From: JBMORO01 sp049322295
Lineage (GTDB): Bacteria > Patescibacteriota > Minisyncoccia > RBG-13-40-8-A
Direction of reading: 5' to 3'
DNA: 17,453 nt
Assembly (NCBI GenBank): GCA_049322295.1
Contig: JBMORO010000011.1
Span: forward strand, 1-17,453
A program made the translations under genes and the position numbers. Every line of letters begins with the position of its first letter. Position 1 is the first letter of the stretch. Of the stretch, positions 11,451-17,453 are shown piece by piece. A model generated the notes under the pieces. That model made no database searches, was not told the origin of the DNA, and saw only the letters and a program-made list of their open reading frames with translations.

Positions 11451-12188
11451 ATGCTTTTACTTGGTTGGATTTTAATATTCAGCATTTTGGGTAGTATACT
11501 TGGTCTTATTGGCGGAATTTTTCTTTTATGGCAAGAGAGATTAACAAGAAGAATTAGTATTTACTTAATTAGTTTTGCTGCCGGAGCCTTGCTTGGGGCA
11601 GCTTTTTTAAATTTATTACCAGAGGTTATAACCAGAGAAAAAGGTAGTATTTTAGTATTTACCCTCGGAGGAATTTTAATAATGTTTTTAGTTGAGAAAT
11701 ATCTTTTATGGTACCACTGCCACAATAGGGAATGTCCGGTTCACAGCTTTACTTATATGATTTTGATTGGTGATGGGATTCATAATTTTATTGATGGGAT
11801 TATTATTGGAGCGAGTTTTCTAATTGGTATTCCTTTAGGCATTATAACTACTTTAGCCATAGCTTTCCATGAAATCCCTCAGGAAATTGGCGATTTTGGA
11901 GTTTTAGTTCACGGTGGTTGGGAGAAAAGAAGGGTTTTACTTTATAACTTTTTAACTGCTTTGATTGCTCCTCTGGCTGCTGTGCTAGCTTATTTTAGTG
12001 CCCCATTTTTGAATAAAGCCCTTGTTTCCTTAATAGCTTTTGCAGCTGGAAATTTTATTTATATTGCTGGTTCTGATTTAATTCCCGAAATTCATAAAGA
12101 ATATAAATTAGATAAGGCAATTCTTCAGACCATTTGTCTTGGTTTGGGAATTTTGATTATTTGGTTAGTAGAGAAAGTTTTGGGATAA
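11451..12188 (+). CDS. ZIP-family metal transporter
   Basis: A 245-aa ZIP (zinc/iron permease) protein with about eight helices. The metal-path motifs are clear: IGDGIHNFIDGIIIG in helix 4 and AIAFHEIPQEIGDFGVL in helix 5, with a short His/Cys-containing loop (YHCHNRECPVH) between helices 3 and 4. The family brings Zn2+, Fe2+ or Mn2+ into the cytoplasm. The start at 11451 is chosen over the longer frame from 11379, which would overlap the ferredoxin gene and the hairpin and has no membrane-protein character. Nearby metal-dependent proteins (Memo, radical-SAM, ferredoxin) make a shared metal supply plausible. Confidence 0.93.
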   Translation: MLLLGWILIFSILGSILGLIGGIFLLWQERLTRRISIYLISFAAGALLGAAFLNLLPEVITREKGSILVFTLGGILIMFLVEKYLLWYHCHNRECPVHSFTYMILIGDGIHNFIDGIIIGASFLIGIPLGIITTLAIAFHEIPQEIGDFGVLVHGGWEKRRVLLYNFLTALIAPLAAVLAYFSAPFLNKALVSLIAFAAGNFIYIAGSDLIPEIHKEYKLDKAILQTICLGLGILIIWLVEKVLG

Positions 12189-12214
12189 ATGGATTATAAA
12201 AATGACTTTCTTTG

Positions 12215-12245
12215 GACTTCTTATTAGAGGAGTCTTTTAATTTTT
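12215..12245 (+). terminator. Terminator after the ZIP gene
   Basis: GACTTCT (12215-12221) with AGGAGTC (12228-12234), one G-U, then TTTTAATTTTT. Confidence 0.8.
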
Positions 12246-12254
12246 AGAAAAACG

Positions 12255-12268
12255 TGATACTATATGAT
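12255..12268 (+). promoter_or_regulatory. Probable tRNA-operon promoter
   Basis: TGA-TACTAT (extended -10) overlapping TATGAT, 8-12 nt before tRNA-Arg. No clear -35. Confidence 0.35.
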
Positions 12269-12275
12269 TTATCAA

Positions 12276-12347
12276 GCCCCTATAGCTCAACGGATAGAGC
12301 AAGACACTCCTAAGGTCGAGATGGAAGTTCAATTCTTCCTGGGGGCA
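12276..12347 (+). tRNA. tRNA-Arg (anticodon CCT)
   Basis: Cloverleaf with acceptor GCCCCTA/TGGGGGC, D stem GCTC/GAGC, anticodon loop CTCCTAA and T arm GGAAG-TTCAATT-CTTCC. The anticodon stem is weak: A-G mismatches at 27-43 and 31-39 leave three pairs. No CCA encoded; a small hairpin (12347-12363) follows. Confidence 0.9.
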
Positions 12348-12365
12348 TCGAGTCAAACTCGATTT
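12347..12365 (+). other. Short hairpin between tRNA genes
   Basis: ATCGAGT-CAA-ACTCGAT followed by TT. It overlaps the discriminator base of tRNA-Arg and may help processing or act as a weak terminator. Confidence 0.5.
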
Positions 12366-12370
12366 AAAAT

Positions 12371-12445
12371 GGGCCCGTAGCTCAGCTGGTTTAGAGCGTC
12401 GGTATGGCATACCGAAGATCGTCGGTTCAAATCCGATCGGGTCCA
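12371..12445 (+). tRNA. tRNA-Ala (anticodon GGC)
   Basis: Acceptor GGGCCCG/CGGGTCC, anticodon stem TCGGT/ACCGA with loop ATGGCAT, T arm with TTCAAAT. Discriminator A, no encoded CCA. The G-U pair usual in bacterial tRNA-Ala acceptors is present as G3-T70. Confidence 0.95.
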
Positions 12446-12451
12446 AAAATT

Positions 12452-12538
12452 GGAGGAGTGCTGGAGTGGTTTAACAGGCTGGTTTCGAAAACCAGTATAT
12501 CTGAAAAGGTATCGTGAGTTCGAATCTCACCTCCTCCG
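12452..12538 (+). tRNA. tRNA-Ser (anticodon CGA)
   Basis: An 87-nt class II tRNA: acceptor GGAGGAG/CTCCTCC, anticodon loop TTCGAAA, long variable arm (TATATCTGAAAAGGTATC) and T arm GTGAG-TTCGAAT-CTCAC; discriminator G as expected for serine. Confidence 0.95.
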
Positions 12539-12550
12539 ATTCTAAAATTT

Positions 12551-13021
12551 ATGACTACTTTTTCAACGGAAAATTTAATAATCATTTTTTTACTGGTGAT
12601 TTTGCTTGCCTGGACTATTGTTTTACAGATTTGGGTAGCCATGACTAGAAAGAAAGTTAAGTTATTCTTGAAAGGTAAAAAAGCCAAGGATTTAGAAGAA
12701 GTAATTTCTGAACAATTAAAAAGAATGGAAGGAATTGAAGATAATATAAAGAAACTTTCGGAGTGGAATGATAAATTACAGAAAGTTTGTGATATCTCGA
12801 TTACCAAAGTTGGGGTGGTGCGTTTTAATCCCTTTAAAGATACTGGCGGAGACCAGAGTTTTGTAATTGCTCTATTAGATAGCAATAATAATGGTTTGGT
12901 TTTGTCCTCTTTATATACTCGGGAAGGAAATCGGGTTTATACTAAGCCAATTCAAAATGGCACTTCAACTTATAATTTATCTGATGAAGAACAAGAAGCA
13001 ATCCGAAAAGCTATAGCATAG
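12551..13021 (+). CDS. DUF4446 family membrane-anchored protein
   Basis: A 156-aa protein with one N-terminal membrane helix (about 9-31), a charged, partly coiled linker (residues 34-80) and a C-terminal DUF4446 domain (VGVVRFNPFKDTGGDQSFVIALLDSNNNGLVLSSLYTREGNRVYTKPI). The family is widespread in Firmicutes and Patescibacteria and of unknown function. The domain is probably cytoplasmic given the basic residues after the helix (TRKKVKLFLKGKK). The gene starts 13 bp after tRNA-Ser and is likely co-transcribed with the tRNAs. Its last codons overlap a strong stem-loop. Confidence 0.92.
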   Translation: MTTFSTENLIIIFLLVILLAWTIVLQIWVAMTRKKVKLFLKGKKAKDLEEVISEQLKRMEGIEDNIKKLSEWNDKLQKVCDISITKVGVVRFNPFKDTGGDQSFVIALLDSNNNGLVLSSLYTREGNRVYTKPIQNGTSTYNLSDEEQEAIRKAIA

Positions 13022-13029
13022 CTTTTCGG
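13003..13029 (+). terminator. Stem-loop overlapping the DUF4446 stop
   Basis: CCGAAAAGCTA with TAGCTTTTCGG, 11-bp perfect stem and 5-nt loop containing part of the stop codon. There is no T run, so it may be a processing or partial termination signal. Confidence 0.5.
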
Positions 13030-13042
13030 TAATCTCCAAATT

Positions 13043-13141
13043 CTAATCTCTAAATCCTAAATAAATTCAAAATTCAAATAATTAAATTCAAAACAAGTTT
13101 GTATTTTTGGATTTTGATATTTGAGATTGTTTAGAGATTAG
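13043..13141. repeat. AT-rich segment with 12-bp inverted ends
   Basis: CTAATCTCTAAA (13043-13054) is inverted as TTTAGAGATTAG (13130-13141); short AT-rich words (AAATTCAAAA) repeat between. It looks like a degenerate small palindromic element in the DUF4446-infB gap. No coding potential seen. Confidence 0.6.
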
Positions 13142-13184
13142 GATTTTGAATTTAGGATTTTTGGACGATATTTTATATAAATTC

Positions 13185-14702
13185 ATGGCAGAAAATAAAA
13201 ACACAAAACAAAATAATATCGTGATTAGACCACCTGTAGTGGTCGTTTTAGGCCATGTTGACCACGGGAAAACTACCTTACTCGATACAATTAGAAAAAC
13301 CAATGTAGTAGCTAAAGAGTCGGGTGGCATAACTCAGCATATCGGCGCTTATCAGATTGAATATAATAAGAAAATTATTACTTTTATTGATACCCCTGGT
13401 CACGAGGCATTTTCTCAAATGAGATCACGAGGAGCAAAAGTAGCTGATATTGCTATTTTAGTAGTAGCAGCCGAGGAAGGGGTAAAACCTCAAACCAAAG
13501 AAGTTATTTCTTATATCAAAGAATTAGAAATTCCGGTAATTGTGGCTTTAAATAAAATAGATAAACCCCAAGCTAATCCGGAAAAAACAATGGGCGAATT
13601 AGAAAAAGAAGGGGTAGTAGTTGAAGCCAGAGGTGGGAAAGTGCCGTCAGTTAAAGTTTCTGCCTTGCAAGGTACTGGTATTAATGAACTTTTAGAGATG
13701 ATACTTTTAGTAGCTGAAATAGAGGAATTGAAAGCCAGTTTAGATAGGCCAGCAATGGGAGTAGTGATTGAGTCTTATTTAGATAGCAAACGAGGAGCAA
13801 CAGCTACTCTTTTAGTATCAGAAGGGGTTTTAAAAGTTGGTCAATGGGTAGTTTGTGGTAGTACTTTTGGCAAGATTAGAAATTTAGAGAATTTTAAAGA
13901 AGAAAAAATTGAACAAGCTGAGCCAAGTATGCCAGTCATTGTTATTGGTTTAAATCAAGTACCAATGGTAGGAGAAAAATTCGAGGTGGTGGAGAATGAA
14001 GAAATGGCAAAGAATAAAATATTAGAGATAAAAACCCTAAAGCCAGAAATTCCTCAAGGAATTTCTGGCTCGGGTTCGGCTGAGGCCGAAAAAAAATTAA
14101 ATCTAATATTAAAAGCCGATGTTCGAGGCTCTTTGGAGGCAATTGAAGATAGTTTGGTTAAAATAGATTTACAAGGAATTGGTCTAAATATTTTGAAATC
14201 TGAAGCAGGAGATATTTCTGAATCTGATGTAAAATTAGCTTATCCAGCCGATGCCGCAATCATTGGTTTTAGGGTTAAAACCCCAGCCAGTGTTTTAAAT
14301 TTAGCCAAAAGAAACGGAGTAAGAATTAGAAATTATGAAATAATTTATGAGTTATTCGAAGGAATCAGAAAGGAAGCGGCCAAATTATTGGAACCAGAGG
14401 TTAGCAGGGAGGATTTAGGGAAATTAAAAGTAATCGCTATTTTTAGAAAAGAAAAGTCAAGAATGATTGTTGGTGGAAAGGTTTTAGAGGGGAAGGTTGT
14501 TAATAAAACAAATCTCGATGTAATTAGAAATAATGAAAAAATTGCTTCTGGTAGAATTATTCAACTTCAGCACAATAAACAAGATGTGCCAGAGGTTGAG
14601 AAAGGAAGAGAAGCTGGGATTTTGTTTGAGGGCGAGCCAGTGATTGAAGAAGGGGATATTCTGGAATGTCATAGAGTTGAGAAGAAAAAACGAGAGTTGT
14701 GA
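13185..14702 (+). CDS. infB: Translation initiation factor IF-2
   Basis: A 505-aa IF-2, the GTPase that places fMet-tRNA on the 30S subunit and joins the subunits. The ATG at 13185 is chosen over the frame opening at 13146 because the G domain begins ~17 residues later and the earlier stretch lacks family character. G-domain motifs: GHVDHGKT (23-30), DTPGHE (69-74), NKID (123-126) and SAL. Domain II, domain III (LILKADVRGSLEAI) and the C-terminal fMet-binding domain (GDILECHRVE) follow. The long N-terminal region of other bacteria is absent. At the domain II/III linker the codons contain a perfect 14-bp palindrome and a second hairpin (14041-14090). It is followed by structured RNA copy B and rbfA. 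Confidence 0.97.
   Translation: MAENKNTKQNNIVIRPPVVVVLGHVDHGKTTLLDTIRKTNVVAKESGGITQHIGAYQIEYNKKIITFIDTPGHEAFSQMRSRGAKVADIAILVVAAEEGVKPQTKEVISYIKELEIPVIVALNKIDKPQANPEKTMGELEKEGVVVEARGGKVPSVKVSALQGTGINELLEMILLVAEIEELKASLDRPAMGVVIESYLDSKRGATATLLVSEGVLKVGQWVVCGSTFGKIRNLENFKEEKIEQAEPSMPVIVIGLNQVPMVGEKFEVVENEEMAKNKILEIKTLKPEIPQGISGSGSAEAEKKLNLILKADVRGSLEAIEDSLVKIDLQGIGLNILKSEAGDISESDVKLAYPADAAIIGFRVKTPASVLNLAKRNGVRIRNYEIIYELFEGIRKEAAKLLEPEVSREDLGKLKVIAIFRKEKSRMIVGGKVLEGKVVNKTNLDVIRNNEKIASGRIIQLQHNKQDVPEVEKGREAGILFEGEPVIEEGDILECHRVEKKKREL
14041..14090. repeat. Palindromes in the infB interdomain linker
   Basis: AGCCAGAAATTCCT (14041-14054) pairs perfectly with 14057-14070 around CA; four bases later TTCGGC-TGAG-GCCGAA (14075-14090). 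They encode PEIPQGISGSGSAEAE, where many IF-2 proteins have a short charged linker. Confidence 0.75.
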
Positions 14703-14704
14703 TG

Positions 14705-14871
14705 GGAATTTACTATATATTCTTCAGACCACGCAGTCACCGAACATAGGTTAATTATTATATCTGCCCTAGGTGCTGCTGTTGCTCGCTCCGACAATAG
14801 TATTAATAGATAATATCTCGTATACTTCGGGTGGAGCTGCGCAACGGTCTTAAGGACATATAGTAAATTCC
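14705..14871 (+). ncRNA. Structured three-way-junction RNA element, copy B
   Basis: A 167-nt segment filling the infB-rbfA gap. Closing stem GGAATTTACTATAT (14705-14718)/14858-14871, then AGACC/GGTCT (14726-14730/14846-14850). Linker AC, then P2: GCAG-U-CACC (14733-14741) with GGTG-CTGC (14772-14779), loop with AUAGGUUAAUUA. Linker U, then P3: GTTGC/GCAAC (14781-14785/14841-14845), internal loop UC/UGC, and GCTCC/GGAGC (14788-14792/14833-14837). Compared with copy A, P2 changes C-G-CC/GG-C-G to C-A-CC/GG-T-G and P3 changes ATTTC/GAAAT to GTTGC/GCAAC, keeping pairs. Confidence 0.8.
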
Positions 14872-14878
14872 AAAATTT

Positions 14879-15214
14879 GTGAGTGAGAGGATAAAAAAAA
14901 TAAATCAATTGATAAAAAAGAAAATTGCTGATATTCTCTTAAAAGACATATTTATTAAAGATGTTTTGATTACTGTTCAAAATGTAGACACGACCAAGGA
15001 TTTAAAATATACTAAAATAAAAGTAAGCGTAATGCCATTTGAGAGGTCAAAAGAAGTTTTAAAAATTTTAGAAAAGCAATCACCAAAGATTCAAAAAAAA
15101 TTAAACTCATTTTTAAAAATAAAATTTGTCCCCAAAATTATTTTTAAAATAGATGAAGCCGAGGAAAGAGCGAGTAGAATCGAAAAGATATTAAGAAAAT
15201 TGAATAGAAAATAA
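14879..15214 (+). CDS. rbfA: Ribosome-binding factor A
   Basis: A 111-aa RbfA, starting at GTG. The KH-like fold is recognisable from the N-terminal ERIKKINQLIKKKIADILLKDI helix, the VLITVQNVDTTKDLKYTKIKVSVMPF strands and the LKIKFVPKIIFKIDEAEERASRIEKIL end. It helps mature the 30S subunit at the 16S 5' end. infB-rbfA is a common gene pair; here they are 176 bp apart because RNA element B lies between. tRNA-Leu starts one base after the stop. Confidence 0.95.
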   Translation: MSERIKKINQLIKKKIADILLKDIFIKDVLITVQNVDTTKDLKYTKIKVSVMPFERSKEVLKILEKQSPKIQKKLNSFLKIKFVPKIIFKIDEAEERASRIEKILRKLNRK

Positions 15215-15215
15215 T

Positions 15216-15300
15216 GCCGGGGTGGTGTAACTGGTAGCCACGCAAGACTTAAAATCTTGTGACTGAATAAGTCGTGCGGGTTCGAGTCCCGCCCCCGGCA
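15216..15300 (+). tRNA. tRNA-Leu (anticodon TAA)
   Basis: An 85-nt class II tRNA: acceptor GCCGGGG/CCCCGGC, anticodon stem CAAGA/TCTTG with loop CTTAAAA, variable arm TGACTGAATAAGTCG, T arm GCGGG-TTCGAGT-CCCGC, discriminator A. Confidence 0.95.
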
Positions 15301-15303
15301 TCA

Positions 15304-15375
15304 GGGCAGTTAGTTTATCGGTAAAACGTCTGCTTTACACGCAGAAGATGGTAGGTTCAATTCCTACACTGCCCA
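15304..15375 (+). tRNA. tRNA-Val (anticodon TAC)
   Basis: Acceptor GGGCAGT/ACTGCCC, anticodon stem TCTGC/GCAGA with loop TTTACAC, T arm GTAGG-TTCAATT-CCTAC, discriminator A. Confidence 0.95.
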
Positions 15376-15401
15376 TTGATTAAAATCTAACGGGGCCAAG
15401 C

Positions 15402-15436
15402 CGAGAAGGTCGGAAGTTCGAATCTTCCACCGCCCA
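15402..15436 (+). pseudogene. tRNA 3'-half remnant
   Basis: A complete T arm (GGAAG-TTCGAAT-CTTCC) and 3' acceptor strand ACCGCCC plus A are present, preceded by CGAGAAGGTC, which fits the 3' side of an anticodon stem and variable loop. There is no matching 5' acceptor (GGGCGGT), D arm or anticodon loop upstream. It is either a decayed tRNA gene or the tRNA-end duplicate left by an integrated element. A T run follows (15440-15445). Confidence 0.7.
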
Positions 15437-15444
15437 TTATTTTT

Positions 15445-15453
15445 TGATAAAAT
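15445..15453 (+). promoter_or_regulatory. Extended -10 upstream of tRNA-Cys
   Basis: TGA-TAAAAT ending 14 nt before tRNA-Cys, possibly giving the Cys-Phe-Gly cluster its own start. Confidence 0.4.
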
Positions 15454-15467
15454 AAGAATTGCGTTTT

Positions 15468-15539
15468 GGCCAGGTAGCCAAGTGGTAAGGCAATGGTCTG
15501 CAAAACCATTATTCACGGGTTCGATTCCCGTCCTGGCCT
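15468..15539 (+). tRNA. tRNA-Cys (anticodon GCA)
   Basis: Acceptor GGCCAGG/CCTGGCC with the cysteine-specific discriminator T; anticodon stem ATGGT/ACCAT with loop CTGCAAA; T arm ACGGG-TTCGATT-CCCGT. Confidence 0.95.
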
Positions 15540-15541
15540 TT

Positions 15542-15613
<72 letters not shown>

Positions 15614-15614
15614 A

Positions 15615-15686
15615 GCGGGAGTAGTTCAGCAGCAGAACGTCTCGTTGCCAACGAGAAGGTCGCGGGCGCGCATCCCGTCTCCCGCT
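15615..15686 (+). tRNA. tRNA-Gly (anticodon GCC) with altered D and T loops
   Basis: Acceptor GCGGGAG/CTCCCGC, D stem GTTC/GAAC, anticodon stem TCTCG/CGAGA with loop TTGCCAA, T stem GCGGG/CCCGT, discriminator T. All stems are intact, but the T loop is CGCGCAT instead of a TTCGAAT-type loop (positions 54, 55 and 58 changed) and the D loop is AGCAGCA instead of an AGTGGTA-type loop (G18 changed). The D-loop/T-loop contact of a normal elongator tRNA should be disturbed. Confidence 0.85.
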
Positions 15687-15971
15687 CAGATTTGAATGAG
15701 CGAGACTCGCCATTTTGGGCGGCCTGCTCCAAACAAAAAATACGGCTTCAAAGCCGTATTTTTTGGTTATGTATTTATATGACTCCGCTCGAACTTATTT
15801 TATCAAAAATTCCTGAAAAAAGCCAGTGCCCGCCCCCGCAGGCGGCGGGCAGGAAAACCCGACGGCTCGCGGGCAAAAATTATTTTTCCCCAGCCCCCTT
15901 TTTAATTTTTGCCCGCTCGCCGAAAAAAGCGAATCGTGAAAAATTTTTAAATATAGGAAACTTACACCATA
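15687..15971. other. Non-coding gap with terminator and GC-rich palindromes
   Basis: Besides the terminator at 15735-15764 this holds a GC-rich palindromic piece near 15827-15851 (TGCCCGC/GCGGGCA) and a stem GCGGGCAAAAATTA (left arm near 15869-15882) with TAATTTTTGCCCGC (near 15902-15915). I see no credible gene; an open plus-strand frame here crosses tRNA genes and these palindromes. Confidence 0.65.
15735..15764. terminator. Bidirectional terminator
   Basis: AAAAAA-TACGGCTT (15735-15748), CA loop, AAGCCGTA-TTTTTT (15751-15764). It ends the tRNA cluster and can also stop transcripts of guaA from the other side. Confidence 0.85.
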
Positions 15972-17453
15972 CTATTCATATTCAATAGTAGCCGGTGGTT
16001 TTTGGGAAATATCATAGACGACCCTATTCACTCCTTTTACTTCATTAACAATTCTATTTGAAATCTTCTCTAGGACTTCTGGAGGAATTCTTGCCCAATC
16101 AGCGGTCATGCCATCTTTTGAGGTGACGGCTCGCAAAGAAATAATATATTCATATGTTCTAGCATCTCCCATTACTCCTACAGTTTTTAGAGTAAGTAGA
16201 ACTGCGAAGGCTTGCCAAATTTTATCGTATAAATTGGCTTTTTTAAGTTCGGAAATAAAAATGTAATCAGCTTCTCTTAGAATATTCAATCTTTCCTCTG
16301 TTATTTCTCCCAAAATTCTTACCGCCAATCCAGGACCGGGAAAGGGGTGTCTTCCTATAATAGAATTGGGTAATCCTAATTCTTTGCCCAATTTTCTCAC
16401 TTCATCTTTATAGAGTTCTCGGATTGGCTCTATAATTTGAAATTTTAATTTTCGTGGCAAAGTAATGTTATGATGACTTTTGATTTTAGCCGCGTTTTTA
16501 GATGGTTGAGCGGATTCAATTCTATCTGGGTAGATAGTTCCTTGGGCTAAAAATTTAATTTTTGCTTGTTTTTCTAATTCTTTAGCTTTTTTCTCAAAAA
16601 TTCTAATAAAAGTGTGGCCAATGATTCTCCTCTTTCTTTCAGGGTTAGTTACGCCTTTAAGCGCGTCAAGAAATTCTTTTTGAGCATCGACAACCATAAA
16701 ATTTCGAAATTTCATTTTTTTAAAAATGTTTTTAATTTCTTCGGGTTCATTTTTCCTCATCAAACCGTTGTCTACGAAAATACAATAAAGTTTCTTCCCA
16801 ATCGCAACCTTCAATAAGGTCGCTGCCACAAAGGAATCAACTCCTCCAGAAACCCCAATAAGAACCGGCTCTCCCATTACCTTACTTTTGATTTCGGTTA
16901 TAAGACGTTTCCTAATGTCGCCGATTCTCCAAAATTTTTGCTCCTTGCAAATGTTATAAATAAAATTTTTAAGGATTCTTAATCCATGAATTGTATGAGT
17001 TACCTCGGGGTGGAACTGAATTCCAAAAATTTGATTATTATTACTTACAAAAGCAACAACCCTACAAGTTTTACTTTTGGCAATTTGTTTAAAACCTTTT
17101 GGCAGTTTGGTTACCGTATCTCCGTGAGAAAACCAAACAACTTCTTCTTTATTACACCCTTTAAATAAACCAATTTTGTCCGAAATCATAATTTTTTCTC
17201 TTCCGAATTCTTTTAGTTTTCCTAACTTAACTTCTCCACCTAATAATTTAGCAATGAGTTGTTGACCATAACAAATACCGAGAATTGGGATATTCAAATT
17301 AAAAATGCCCTTAGTTAGAAACGGAGCATCTTTATCATAAACGGAAGATGGGCTGCCAGAAAGAATTATCCCTCGAGGTTTAAGTTTTATAATTTCTACT
17401 ACGGGCGTGTTAAATGGTAAAATTTCAGCACAACTGCCCAGCTCTCTTAAGCG
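15972..17453 (-). CDS. guaA: GMP synthase (glutamine-hydrolysing), 5' end outside window
   Basis: GuaA converts XMP, ATP and glutamine to GMP. 493 codons are visible and the frame runs off the right edge, so only roughly the first 20 residues are missing; the internal TTG at 17297 is not the start. The glutamine amidotransferase domain shows ILSGSPSSVYD, the nucleophile in GIC-YGQQ and the catalytic QFH-PEVTHT. The ATP pyrophosphatase domain shows the PP-loop GVSGGVDS, and the C-terminal dimerisation domain ends with the typical RVVYDISQKPPATIEYE. Everything needed seems present. It faces the tRNA cluster, with the gap holding a bidirectional terminator. Confidence 0.97.
   Translation of the reverse strand, partial: RLRELGSCAEILPFNTPVVEIIKLKPRGIILSGSPSSVYDKDAPFLTKGIFNLNIPILGICYGQQLIAKLLGGEVKLGKLKEFGREKIMISDKIGLFKGCNKEEVVWFSHGDTVTKLPKGFKQIAKSKTCRVVAFVSNNNQIFGIQFHPEVTHTIHGLRILKNFIYNICKEQKFWRIGDIRKRLITEIKSKVMGEPVLIGVSGGVDSFVAATLLKVAIGKKLYCIFVDNGLMRKNEPEEIKNIFKKMKFRNFMVVDAQKEFLDALKGVTNPERKRRIIGHTFIRIFEKKAKELEKQAKIKFLAQGTIYPDRIESAQPSKNAAKIKSHHNITLPRKLKFQIIEPIRELYKDEVRKLGKELGLPNSIIGRHPFPGPGLAVRILGEITEERLNILREADYIFISELKKANLYDKIWQAFAVLLTLKTVGVMGDARTYEYIISLRAVTSKDGMTADWARIPPEVLEKISNRIVNEVKGVNRVVYDISQKPPATIEYE

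Noticed and set aside
12347..12365. True terminator after tRNA-Arg
   Set aside because: The T run is only two to three bases and the next tRNA begins six bases later, so it was kept only as a hairpin.
12237..12446. Minus-strand open frames across the tRNA-Arg/Ala/Ser genes
   Set aside because: They are the mirror image of well-formed tRNAs and have no protein-like features.
6974..14871. Identifying the two RNA elements as tmRNA, 6S, SRP RNA, 5S or a T-box
   Set aside because: No tmRNA tag frame or tRNA-like ends, no 6S bubble layout, no SRP tip motif, and the GGGTGG in copy B is not followed by a T-box antiterminator and tRNA-acceptor bulge arrangement.

Overview
The window looks like a piece of a Patescibacteria (Candidate Phyla Radiation, probably Parcubacteria-like) chromosome. 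The DNA is AT-rich, the proteins are short versions of their families (initiation factor 2 of about 505 aa without the long N-terminal region), tRNA genes lack an encoded CCA, many starts are leaderless or nearly so, and TGA is used as an ordinary stop. The lineage is inferred from style and gene content; no 16S gene is present.

Layout. (1) 1-3160: an accessory array of small same-strand transcription units separated by five copies of a ~34-bp direct repeat. It carries two related CxxCW proteins, a GIY-YIG nuclease, a 2H phosphoesterase and a polytopic membrane protein, and runs into a HicB/HicA toxin-antitoxin pair (3191-3620). (2) 3690-4750: a 41-aa zinc-ribbon protein, elongation factor P, and a convergent small CxxC protein. 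(3) 4797-8769: a DsbD/TauE-like membrane protein, a small three-helix membrane protein with two histidines, a membrane-anchored radical-SAM enzyme and a membrane-anchored Memo-AMMECR1 fusion, together an AmmeMemoRadiSam operon with a redox-membrane partner set. (4) 8732-12188: a large membrane protein with a spermidine-synthase-like core on the minus strand, then a ferredoxin and a ZIP metal transporter. (5) 12276-15686: tRNAs Arg, Ala, Ser; a DUF4446 protein; infB and rbfA; tRNAs Leu, Val, Cys, Phe, Gly and a tRNA 3' fragment. (6) 15972-17453: guaA, minus strand, cut by the window edge.

Three things stand out. First, two intergenic segments, 6974-7137 (between the radical-SAM and Memo genes) and 14705-14871 (between infB and rbfA), fold into the same three-way-junction RNA, with compensatory base changes in at least three helices and a shared AUAGGUUAAUUA loop; I do not recognise the family. 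Second, the direct-repeat cassette array at the left end behaves like a modular insertion locus but does not show recognisable integron attC sites. Third, short GC-rich palindromes are scattered both between genes and in frame inside genes (amrB-amrA, the spermidine-synthase-like gene, infB, the GIY-YIG gene), resembling the known Rickettsia palindromic elements. A tRNA-Gly with altered D- and T-loops is a further oddity.
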